Assembly: GCA_029784825.1 (NCBI GenBank)
Contig: JAFMAU010000092.1
Span: 1 to 6,286 of the forward strand
Direction: 5' to 3'
From: Nitrososphaerota archaeon
GTDB taxonomy: Archaea > Thermoproteota > Nitrososphaeria > Nitrososphaerales > UBA183
DNA length: 6,286 nucleotides
Part shown: piece after piece, positions 1 through 4,586 of the stretch
Layout of the letters: the number at the start of each line of letters is the position of its first letter
Position numbering within the stretch: position 1 is the stretch's first letter
Notes under the pieces: model-generated
Told to the model about the DNA's origin: nothing
What the model saw: the letters and a program-made list of their open reading frames with translations, nothing else
The model's database searches: none
Translations under genes and position numbers: made by a program

Positions 1-225
1 GCGCTGGGGTCCTACGCGTTCAAGGCGTTCCTAGGGTACCTGGAGCGGGAGGGCGCCGACGTCGGAGGGCTCGAGTTCGGCCACGGCGCGTCCTATCGCC
101 TGGCGGACGGACCGACCCTCTACGCGAGCTACCACCCAAGCCCGAGGAACACGAACACGGGCAAGCTGACGAAGCCGATGCTGGTCTCGGTGCTGAACCG
201 GATAAAGCGGGACTTTAGCATATAA
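1..225 (+). CDS. Uracil-DNA glycosylase, family 5 (UdgB-like), C-terminal part
   Basis: The reading frame is open from the window edge and ends with TAA at 223-225, giving the last 74 residues. The motif [13 protein letters not shown] at fragment residues 45-57 matches the second active-site motif of family 5 uracil-DNA glycosylases (HPSxxNTxTGxLT type). Family 4 enzymes usually carry a different HPA-type motif here. Members of this family remove uracil, and often other deaminated bases, from DNA as the first step of base-excision repair. The N-terminal active-site motif and the iron-sulphur cysteines lie outside the window and cannot be checked. The last two codons and the stop overlap the TATA box of the downstream tRNA, so the genes are packed tightly. 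The family is clear; the subfamily rests on this one motif. Confidence 0.88.
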   Translation, partial: ALGSYAFKAFLGYLEREGADVGGLEFGHGASYRLADGPTLYASYHPSPRNTNTGKLTKPMLVSVLNRIKRDFSI

Positions 226-227
226 GC
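220..227 (+). promoter_or_regulatory. TATA box of the tRNA-Arg gene
   Basis: The element ATATAAG, centred near 223, lies about 26 nt upstream of the first tRNA base (G249). This is the usual archaeal spacing from TATA centre to transcription start. It overlaps the stop codon of the glycosylase gene, so the tRNA appears to have its own promoter embedded in the end of the upstream gene. Confidence 0.75.
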
Positions 228-280
228 CGGCCGCGTCGACCGCCGCCCGGGCCCGTAGCCTAGCACGGATCAGGGCGTCA

Positions 281-296
281 AGCAGATGGCGCGCGA
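281..296 (+). other. 16-nt tRNA intron at position 29/30 (predicted)
   Basis: The surrounding sequence folds into a complete bulge-helix-bulge. The outer helix is CAGG 271-274 with CCTG 298-301, and the central 4-bp helix is GCGT 275-278 with GCGC 291-294 (one G-T wobble). The two 3-nt bulges are CAA 279-281 and GAG 295-297. The inner helix is GC 282-283 with GC 289-290, closing a 5-nt loop. Cutting each bulge after its second base, as the archaeal splicing endonuclease does, removes exactly this segment and restores a five-pair anticodon stem. Intron ends could slide by one base because A280 equals A296. Position 29/30 is a known but unusual intron site in some Thermoproteota. Confidence 0.75.
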
Positions 297-312
297 GCCT
301 GCGAAGCTGGAG

Positions 313-325
313 ATTCCGACCAGAG
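313..325 (+). other. 13-nt tRNA intron at position 45/46 (predicted)
   Basis: The helix CTGG 307-310 with CCAG 320-323 forms the 4-bp core of a relaxed bulge-helix-bulge. It is flanked by two identical bulges, AGA 311-313 and AGA 324-326. Cutting each after its second base leaves the normal 5-nt variable region AGATC. The outer and inner helices are weak, so this motif is less convincing than the first one. The AGAT direct repeat (311-314 and 324-327) leaves the exact ends ambiguous by up to four bases. Confidence 0.6.
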
Positions 326-401
326 ATCGAGGGTTCAAATCCCTCCGGGCCCGCTATGTCTCGCCCTGCGCCTTTCCTGGCCAGCTATGCGTCGGTCTGG
401 G

Positions 402-409
402 CTTAAATA
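402..409 (+). promoter_or_regulatory. TATA box of the small coiled-coil gene
   Basis: CTTAAATA at 402-409 is centred about 26-29 nt before the GTG start at 435. This predicts a leaderless or nearly leaderless transcript and supports that start codon. Confidence 0.6.
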
Positions 410-434
410 GGAAACGAGCAATGTTGCCAGAGGC

Positions 435-674
435 GTGTCCCGGACCGCAGAACGAATCCCCGGATGGGTGGAACGACTGCTGATTCCCACTTTGGAATCG
501 CGGGTCAGAGCCATCGTGAAGGAGGAAGTGGGCAGCCTAGAGAAAGTCCTGGATGCTCGCTTCGAAGCAATAGGTGCTAAGATAGACTCTCTGGAAAAGA
601 GATTCCCAACGGTGCAGGACCTCGCCGAAATCAAGGCCAGACTCAGTCAGGTCGAGAGCAAAGTTTCGGCCTAA
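435..674 (+). CDS. Small charged coiled-coil protein of unknown function
   Basis: This 79-residue protein starts with GTG at 435 and stops with TAA at 672-674. The start is supported by the TATA box at 402-409, which places transcription initiation within a few bases of it. No signal peptide or membrane segment is visible. From about residue 14 the protein is helical and rich in Glu, Lys and Arg. Hydrophobic residues recur at heptad-like spacing (LESRVRAIVKEEV, then AKIDSLEKRF, then AEIKARLSQVE), as expected of a coiled coil that forms dimers or larger bundles. A proline near residue 58 splits the helix in two. I cannot name a family or function. The gene lies alone between a tRNA and a tRNA-like 3' fragment, so context gives no direct clue. 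Confidence 0.7.
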   Translation: MSRTAERIPGWVERLLIPTLESRVRAIVKEEVGSLEKVLDARFEAIGAKIDSLEKRFPTVQDLAEIKARLSQVESKVSA

Positions 675-709
675 ACGAATCTTAGTCTGGGCGAAATGCG
701 AAGCTCGTG

Positions 710-755
710 ATGAGTTACGCGGGCAACGCCTTCGGAGTCCACTCTACGAACTCAT
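710..755 (+). other. Inverted repeat in the intergenic region, possible structured RNA
   Basis: ATGAGTT (710-716) and AACTCAT (749-755) are perfect 7-bp inverted repeats separated by 32 nt. The loop could form a small inner hairpin (GCG 719-721 with CGC 727-729). It lies in the 175-nt gap between the coiled-coil gene and the prenyltransferase. It may be part of a small RNA, a regulatory site or chance. Apart from this and the tRNA-like fragment, I see no gene in 675-849. Confidence 0.35.
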
Positions 756-781
756 TTAGGTGCTAATCCTTCCGGGCCCGC
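756..781 (+). repeat. Degenerate copy of the tRNA-Arg 3' end
   Basis: This stretch aligns without gaps to the T arm and acceptor 3' strand of the tRNA at 329-354, with 20 of 26 bases identical. The last 11 bases (TCCGGGCCCGC) are identical. The T-stem equivalent keeps only three of five pairs, and no matching 5' acceptor half is found upstream. It could be a tRNA pseudogene remnant, an attachment-site scar from an element that integrated into the tRNA 3' end, or partly chance in GC-rich DNA. Confidence 0.45.
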
Positions 782-823
782 CCTTGCGGCGCCAATCACA
801 TCTCTTCGCCACGGGGTTCTACA

Positions 824-829
824 TTTATA
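824..829 (+). promoter_or_regulatory. TATA box of the UbiA-family gene
   Basis: TTTATA at 824-829 lies about 23-24 nt upstream of ATG 850. This predicts a leaderless transcript and argues for ATG 850 over the longer frame that begins near 760. Confidence 0.6.
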
Positions 830-849
830 CGGCCGGCGGGCCCCGAGTG

Positions 850-1752
850 ATGTCCGTGGACGCAAAGACGCTCTTCTTGGCGACCAGGCCCTGGTCGTTC
901 ACGATGACGTTCTCTTCCGTCACGCTGGGCGCCCTTGTCGCGGCCCTTGCAGGTTACTTCAACCTCGTCCTCTACCTCCTCACCTTCGGGGGCATGCTGG
1001 CCTTCCACGCGGGCACCAACCTGATCAACGACTTCTACGACGTGAAGCACGACGTTGACCGGACGGGCGCACCCACGACGAAGTACAGGCCCCACCCGGT
1101 GGCTGCGGGCGCCGAATCTCCGGCGACCATAAGGCGCTGGGCCGCCCTCTTCTACGCACTGGCACTCTTGGCCGCGGGCTATCTGGCCATTCTCAGGAGT
1201 CCCGTTGTGCTTGCCATCGTCGCGGTCGGCATGGTAGGAAGCCTCCTCTACACGGCGGACCCAGTGGTCCTGAAGGCGAAGGGGCTCGGAGAGGTCACAG
1301 TCTTCCTGATGTGGGGACCCCTCATTCCGCTAGGGGCTTTCCTCGTCCAGACCGGAATGCTCTCGCCCCTGCCAGTTGCCCTGGCCTTGCCCATCGGGCT
1401 CTTGGTCGCGCTCGTCCTGCTGGCGAACAACATCAGGGACATCGAGTACGACGGGAGCGTGGGAATGAAGACGGTCCCGGTCTTGCTTGGCGAGCGGCGC
1501 GGAATCCTCCTCTACGACGCGCTCCTCTCGATGACCTACCTGCTCGTTCCGATCTTTGTCGTCCTCCGCCTTCTCCCCGTCTGGTCCCTGCTGGTCTTCC
1601 TCACCCTACCAGAGTCGCGCGGGCTATGGAAGATGTTCCGCGGTCAGATCCCGGACAACGCGGACCCCAGGACCGCGAGCCTCGCGCTCAAGTTCGCCCT
1701 GCTCTACATGGCTTCCCTCGTCCTGCAGCTCTTCGTACCGATTGCGGTCTGA
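850..1752 (+). CDS. UbiA-family prenyltransferase, MenA-like
   Basis: The encoded protein has 300 residues and is strongly hydrophobic, with roughly eight membrane helices. Two Asp-rich motifs bind the Mg-prenyl diphosphate. The first is NDFYDVKHD at residues 60-68 (NDxxDxxxD). The second is DIEYD at 197-201 (DxxxD), within ANNIRDIEYD and followed by GMKTVPVLLGERRG. The second region resembles MenA (1,4-dihydroxy-2-naphthoate prenyltransferase) more than archaeal digeranylgeranylglyceryl-phosphate synthase, so a role in making a menaquinone-type quinone is plausible. No other quinone-pathway gene is present to confirm it, and the aromatic or lipid substrate cannot be fixed from this sequence. 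The ATG at 850 was chosen because of the TATA box at 824 and because residues upstream of it do not look like family sequence. It stands alone and faces the broken glyoxalase-fold gene, with 36 featureless bases between them. Confidence 0.9.
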   Translation: MSVDAKTLFLATRPWSFTMTFSSVTLGALVAALAGYFNLVLYLLTFGGMLAFHAGTNLINDFYDVKHDVDRTGAPTTKYRPHPVAAGAESPATIRRWAALFYALALLAAGYLAILRSPVVLAIVAVGMVGSLLYTADPVVLKAKGLGEVTVFLMWGPLIPLGAFLVQTGMLSPLPVALALPIGLLVALVLLANNIRDIEYDGSVGMKTVPVLLGERRGILLYDALLSMTYLLVPIFVVLRLLPVWSLLVFLTLPESRGLWKMFRGQIPDNADPRTASLALKFALLYMASLVLQLFVPIAV

Positions 1753-1788
1753 TCACCGCCTCCCTCGCTGTTGACGCAGGGCAGTCCG

Positions 1789-2231
1789 CTAGTACGCGCT
1801 TGGACTGAAGGCCGAGAGCCCGTCGGGGTGGTCGTAGAGGCCGACCCAGATTCCATCGGAGCCCTTCACGAATCCGATGTGCATTGTGAACTTCTCGCTC
1901 GGCTCTTGGGTGGCCAGCGACTCGGGTATGTCGACGACCTCGACGCCCCTGGCCGCGAGCTGCTTGAGTTTCTCGGCCGCGCCGACGACCTTGACTCCGA
2001 TGTGGTCGAGCCCCTCGCCAAGCACACACGTCGTCGCATATTCGAGTCCTCGGGATTCCAGTTCAGCTCAATCCTCCGCCCTGAAACCGGGTCACCAATG
2101 AGAACGTACTTCCCGCCTCCGGCCCTGACGAAGTCGCCTGCCCTGAGGGCCTTCCAACCCAGCGCATCCTCGTAGAAACTCGCGGACCTCTCGAGGTTGG
2201 TCACGCTGGTCCCGAAGTACCTGACGAACGT
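1789..2231 (-). pseudogene. Glyoxalase/VOC-superfamily protein, frameshifted
   Basis: Two overlapping minus-strand frames encode successive parts of one vicinal-oxygen-chelate domain. The upstream frame gives TNLERSASFYEDALGW and ends its homology at RIELNWNPEDS. The downstream frame resumes with YATTCVLGEGLDHIGVKV and runs to GLYDHPDGL, stopping at TAG 1789-1791. Adding one base near 2041 would fuse the two parts perfectly, so a single-base deletion or sequencing error lies there. The N-terminus also lacks a start: the expected first strand (VRYFGTSV) is preceded by ACG at 2229-2231 where ATG would be expected, and by an in-frame stop at 2247-2249. The first in-frame start, GTG 2204, would cut into the domain. 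Near the C-terminus, the usual metal-binding Glu of the W-(I/V)-E-L pattern appears to be Gly. Family members catalyse glyoxalase, epimerase or dioxygenase chemistry, and the specific substrate is unknown. A decaying gene is my preferred reading; assembly error remains possible. Confidence 0.7.
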
Positions 2232-2272
2232 GGAGTTGAGGTCGGGTCAGGGACGATGAGAATGTGCTTGCC

Positions 2273-2281
2273 GTTTATCTA
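2273..2281 (+). promoter_or_regulatory. TATA box of the GNAT gene
   Basis: GTTTATCTA at 2273-2281 is centred about 28 nt before ATG 2305, which predicts a leaderless mRNA. The same AT-rich element read on the other strand (GATAAAC) lies 45 nt upstream of the expected start of the minus-strand VOC gene, so it may once have served both genes. Confidence 0.5.
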
Positions 2282-2304
2282 CTTCGAAATGCTGGGAACC
2301 GCTG

Positions 2305-2784
2305 ATGGCGGGCGGTGTGGTGATACGAAGGGGGAGGAAGGCAGATTCGAAAGGGTTCCTCAAGCTCCTGGTCGCGCTGGCCAAATACGAGAAGCTTGAC
2401 CCCCCCACGCCAGCCGCCCAGAAGCGGATTCTGAAGGACGTCTTCGAGAAGAGACGAGCCAGCCTCGTCATGGCGATTCGCGGGGGCGTGCCGATCGGCT
2501 ACGCCTTCTACTTCTACACGTACTCCTCATTCCTCGCAAAGCCAACGCTCTATCTCGAAGACATCTTCGTTCTCAAGGAATTCAGGGGGTTCGGTGTGGG
2601 CAAGTCTCTTTTCGTGCGGTGCGTGAAGGAAGCATCCATCCAAGGGTGCGGGCGGATGGAGTGGTCTGTCTTGAATTGGAACTCAAGGGCGATTCGCTTC
2701 TACAGGAGGATGGGCGCCAGACGAATGGGTGAATGGTCGGTCTTTCGGCTCGACGAGAGGGCCCTCAACGCTCTAGTGGGTTAG
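2305..2784 (+). CDS. GNAT N-acetyltransferase, SSAT-like
   Basis: This complete 159-residue single-domain GNAT protein would transfer acetyl from acetyl-CoA to an amine. Motif A is LYLEDIFVLKEFRGFGVG at about residues 82-99, and its RGFGVG stretch is the acetyl-CoA pyrophosphate loop (R/QxxGxG). Motif B follows as WNSRAIRFYRRMGA at 125-138, with Tyr133 at the position of the usual catalytic acid. The LYLEDxFV and RGFGxG wording, the WN..AI.FY motif and the length closely match the spermidine/spermine N1-acetyltransferase (SSAT, thialysine acetyltransferase) group. A small polyamine or diamine substrate is therefore the best guess, but the substrate is not proven by sequence. The ATG start agrees with the TATA box at 2273. 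A hairpin directly follows the stop codon. Confidence 0.88.
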   Translation: MAGGVVIRRGRKADSKGFLKLLVALAKYEKLDPPTPAAQKRILKDVFEKRRASLVMAIRGGVPIGYAFYFYTYSSFLAKPTLYLEDIFVLKEFRGFGVGKSLFVRCVKEASIQGCGRMEWSVLNWNSRAIRFYRRMGARRMGEWSVFRLDERALNALVG

Positions 2785-2813
2785 CTCGGCCGGGTGCGGC
2801 GCCCGAGTCTTTC
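2785..2813 (+). terminator. Hairpin and pyrimidine stretch after the GNAT gene (weak terminator candidate)
   Basis: CTCGG (2785-2789) and CCGAG (2803-2807) form a 5-bp GC-rich stem immediately after the stop codon, followed by TCTTTC. Archaeal termination relies mainly on U-rich tracts and this one is short, so the site could attenuate rather than end transcription into the ECF gene. Confidence 0.3.
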
Positions 2814-2820
2814 ACGAAGC

Positions 2821-2826
2821 GGAGGG
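2821..2826 (+). promoter_or_regulatory. Ribosome binding site of the ECF S-component gene
   Basis: GGAGGG at 2821-2826 sits 3-4 nt before ATG 2830. It favours this start over the in-frame GTG at 2794, which lies inside the hairpin. No TATA box is visible in the 45-nt gap, which suggests read-through from the upstream gene. Confidence 0.55.
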
Positions 2827-2829
2827 TAC

Positions 2830-3654
2830 ATGTTGAAATACAGGGCAAGCAAGTTTACACCTATGGGCGGTTCGGCTCAGGCTGCCTCCTCGCTTTCCAC
2901 GAAGGTCATCATCATCGCGATGACGGCTGCACTCTACACTGTGGGCAAGGCCGTCACGGGGTTCATCCCGACGCCGTTCGGGGTGGGGCAGTTCCTAATC
3001 GGGCTCTTCATCCCCGCCTACTTCGCCGTCGTCTCGGAGACGATTCCCGTCGCGATAGGAGCGGGTCTCGGCACGTTCATTGGCGATGTGCTCGTGTTGG
3101 CCCCGTTGAACGAGACCACCCCATTCCTCAGCCTGGTGGCGGGTGTGCCAGCGAACTTCATCGCCTTCTTGATCTTTGGCTGGTTTGTGAAGAGGTACAA
3201 GTCGTGGTCCGCATTCGTCGCGGCAGCAGTGTGCTTTGTCACGCTCGGGAACCTCATCGCCGCGACGAGCGTTGTCGAAACGCTCGCTCTGCCGGCAGGG
3301 CTGATACTTGGCTTCGTGGTCTTCTGGAACGTCGGGTCGATACCGGCTGTCATAGTCGGCGTTCCGATCTTGGTTCGAGCCACCAGGCCGATGATGGACA
3401 GATCAAAGATTCTGAGGTATCGTCCCCAGTGGGGCGCCTCAGTGAGCGGACGTCAAGCAAGTGTCGCGCTGGCGTTCGCGGCCGTGTTCATCGCGCTGGG
3501 GGCGGCGCTGTTTCTCGGGGGTGGATCGGTCCTGCCGAGCTGGAGCGGTCTGAGCCTCTACTTCGCGATTTCGGCCGTCATCGTTCTTGTCTTCGGGCCC
3601 CTCGCCAATCTGATCGCAGGCTCCAAGCCAGAGGCGGCCCAGCCTGCTAGCTAG
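2830..3654 (+). CDS. ECF transporter S-component-like membrane protein with C-terminal extension
   Basis: The 274-residue protein is almost wholly hydrophobic. After a short basic N-terminus, the first helix (about 25-43) contains AMTAA, the AxxxA-type motif by which S components contact the EcfT coupling protein. About six membrane segments lie between residues 25 and 183, the size and topology of a substrate-binding S component. An additional polar linker (184-210) and two more helices (about 212-231 and 241-263) form an unusual C-terminal extension. S components bind a vitamin or cofactor precursor and work with an EcfA/EcfT energising module, which is absent from this window. The stop codon is one base from the GTG of pantoate kinase, so the two are probably one operon. 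That suggests pantoate, pantothenate or a related CoA precursor as substrate, which is inference. Start chosen by the Shine-Dalgarno site. Confidence 0.72.
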   Translation: MLKYRASKFTPMGGSAQAASSLSTKVIIIAMTAALYTVGKAVTGFIPTPFGVGQFLIGLFIPAYFAVVSETIPVAIGAGLGTFIGDVLVLAPLNETTPFLSLVAGVPANFIAFLIFGWFVKRYKSWSAFVAAAVCFVTLGNLIAATSVVETLALPAGLILGFVVFWNVGSIPAVIVGVPILVRATRPMMDRSKILRYRPQWGASVSGRQASVALAFAAVFIALGAALFLGGGSVLPSWSGLSLYFAISAVIVLVFGPLANLIAGSKPEAAQPAS

Positions 3655-3655
3655 A

Positions 3656-4585
3656 GTGGCAAAGGCGTTCGCGCCTGCCACCATCACCAACTTCTTCTCC
3701 GTCCACCAAGACAAATCTCGGGGAGGCCTTGTTCGCAGCGGCGCGACCGGCGGCGGTTACATCCTCTCCAAGGGTGTCGTCTCCAGGGTCGAGCTTGTTG
3801 GCAACTCCGCCCATCCAATTTTCGAAACATCAGTGAACGGCGACTCGCGCTACCATGCGCGGACGACACGCCAGGCGCTCCGCTTGTTGATGAAAGCCGC
3901 GGGCAAGAACGCCAGGCTCAGAGTTGAACAGCAGGTCGACGTGCCCATCGGTTTCGGATTCGGGGCAAGCGCAGCATCTGCACTCTCCGCCGTCTTGGCC
4001 GCGTCAGCCGCGCTTGACCTGAGACTCAGCAAGGCGCAGACGGCGAAGTTCGCACACGATGCCGAGATCATTCAGCGGACGGGTTTGGGGACTGTCTCGG
4101 CGGTCTACGACGGCCTGGGCGCGGGCCTTGTCTACGAGCCCGGAGCCCCGGGGGTTGCCAAGTTCAGGAACGTGAGGACCTCGGCGTCAATTAGAATAGT
4201 CACGGCATCCCTCGCGCCACTGAGACTCGCAGGCCTTCTCTCTTCGCAAAGGAAGGTCGCCAGGGTCAACAGATTCGGCGACGACGCGCTGCGGCGTGTC
4301 CTAGCCGAGCCGACACTCGATCGGATGGCGAAGGAAGGCGAAACGTTCACCAGGAAGGTCGGGCTCATCAACAATGAAGTTGCTTCCTTGATCCGACTTG
4401 CAAAGAGAACGGGGGCGGCCTACGCAAGCCAGAACATGGTGGGCGAGGCGATGCACGCGGTCGTCCCGCTCGGGAGCGCTGCCAGCGTCGCCCGGGCTCT
4501 GAGGAGCTCCTCTCTCGAACCGCGTGTGGACGTCTTTGAGCTGGGAAGGGTCAAGGCTGGGGTCATCTCCCTGGCCTCGGGCTGA
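3656..4585 (+). CDS. Pantoate kinase (GHMP superfamily), archaeal CoA biosynthesis
   Basis: This 309-residue protein has the GHMP kinase layout. Motif 1 is AFAPATITNFFSVH (residues 4-17). The ATP-binding motif 2 is PIGFGFGASAA (97-107), the PxGxGxGxSAA form. It is followed by TGLGTVSAVYDGLGAGLVY and EPGAPG (about 142-166), which is characteristic of pantoate kinases (COG1829). The enzyme phosphorylates pantoate to 4-phosphopantoate. In most archaea this product is then joined to beta-alanine by phosphopantothenate synthetase, replacing the bacterial PanC/PanK route. Length is normal and the protein should be cytosolic. Translation starts with GTG 3656, one base after the stop of the membrane-transporter gene, so translational coupling is likely. 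Its stop lies one base from the end of the convergent M24 peptidase gene. Phosphopantothenate synthetase is not in the window. Confidence 0.9.
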   Translation: MAKAFAPATITNFFSVHQDKSRGGLVRSGATGGGYILSKGVVSRVELVGNSAHPIFETSVNGDSRYHARTTRQALRLLMKAAGKNARLRVEQQVDVPIGFGFGASAASALSAVLAASAALDLRLSKAQTAKFAHDAEIIQRTGLGTVSAVYDGLGAGLVYEPGAPGVAKFRNVRTSASIRIVTASLAPLRLAGLLSSQRKVARVNRFGDDALRRVLAEPTLDRMAKEGETFTRKVGLINNEVASLIRLAKRTGAAYASQNMVGEAMHAVVPLGSAASVARALRSSSLEPRVDVFELGRVKAGVISLASG

Positions 4586-4586
4586 C

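Larger units (their letters stand above)
249..353 (+). tRNA. tRNA-Arg, anticodon GCG, with two introns outside the anticodon loop
   Basis: Removing 281-296 and 313-325 leaves 76 nt that fold as a complete tRNA. The acceptor stem is 249-255 with 346-352 (7 bp) and the discriminator is G353. The D stem is 258-261 with 273-276, and its loop carries G18-G19-A20; A20 is an arginine identity base. The anticodon stem TCAGC/GCTGG is fully paired with one T-G wobble. The loop CTGCGAA (299-305) has anticodon GCG at 301-303, reading the CGC arginine codon. The variable region is AGATC, and the T arm is GAGGG/CCCTC with loop TTCAAAT. CCA is not encoded. The 5' half strongly resembles archaeal tRNA-Arg from memory of the family. 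If the introns are ignored, no good anticodon stem can be formed. I am sure it is a tRNA and fairly sure of the anticodon; the splice sites are inferred from folding. Confidence 0.85.

Noticed and set aside
307..323. Hairpin CTGG/CCAG with TTC at 314-316 read as a tRNA-Glu anticodon arm
   Set aside because: The spacing to the T arm fits, but position 33 would be A instead of T, the last stem pair is A-A, and about 30 bases next to the D arm stay unexplained. The arginine reading with two introns explains every base.
286..483. 65-residue frame running through the tRNA
   Set aside because: It covers the tRNA and part of the coiled-coil gene in another frame, and has no promoter or recognisable protein features.
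707..713. GTGATGA resembling a box C of a C/D guide RNA
   Set aside because: No CTGA box D follows within a normal distance, and no C'/D' pair is present.
689..780. A complete second tRNA ending at 780, possibly with anticodon TCG at 732-734
   Set aside because: The putative 5' acceptor GGGCGAA pairs at only four positions, the anticodon stem has two pairs, and the T stem three. At best it is a remnant.
760..849. N-terminal extension of the prenyltransferase upstream of ATG 850
   Set aside because: The extra 30 residues are not family-like, cover the tRNA-like fragment, and lie upstream of the TATA box.
2733..3650. 305-residue plus-strand frame overlapping the ECF gene
   Set aside because: The composition is Arg/Gly/Ser-rich with no domain; it is a GC-driven shadow of the membrane-protein gene, which has clear helices and a ribosome binding site.
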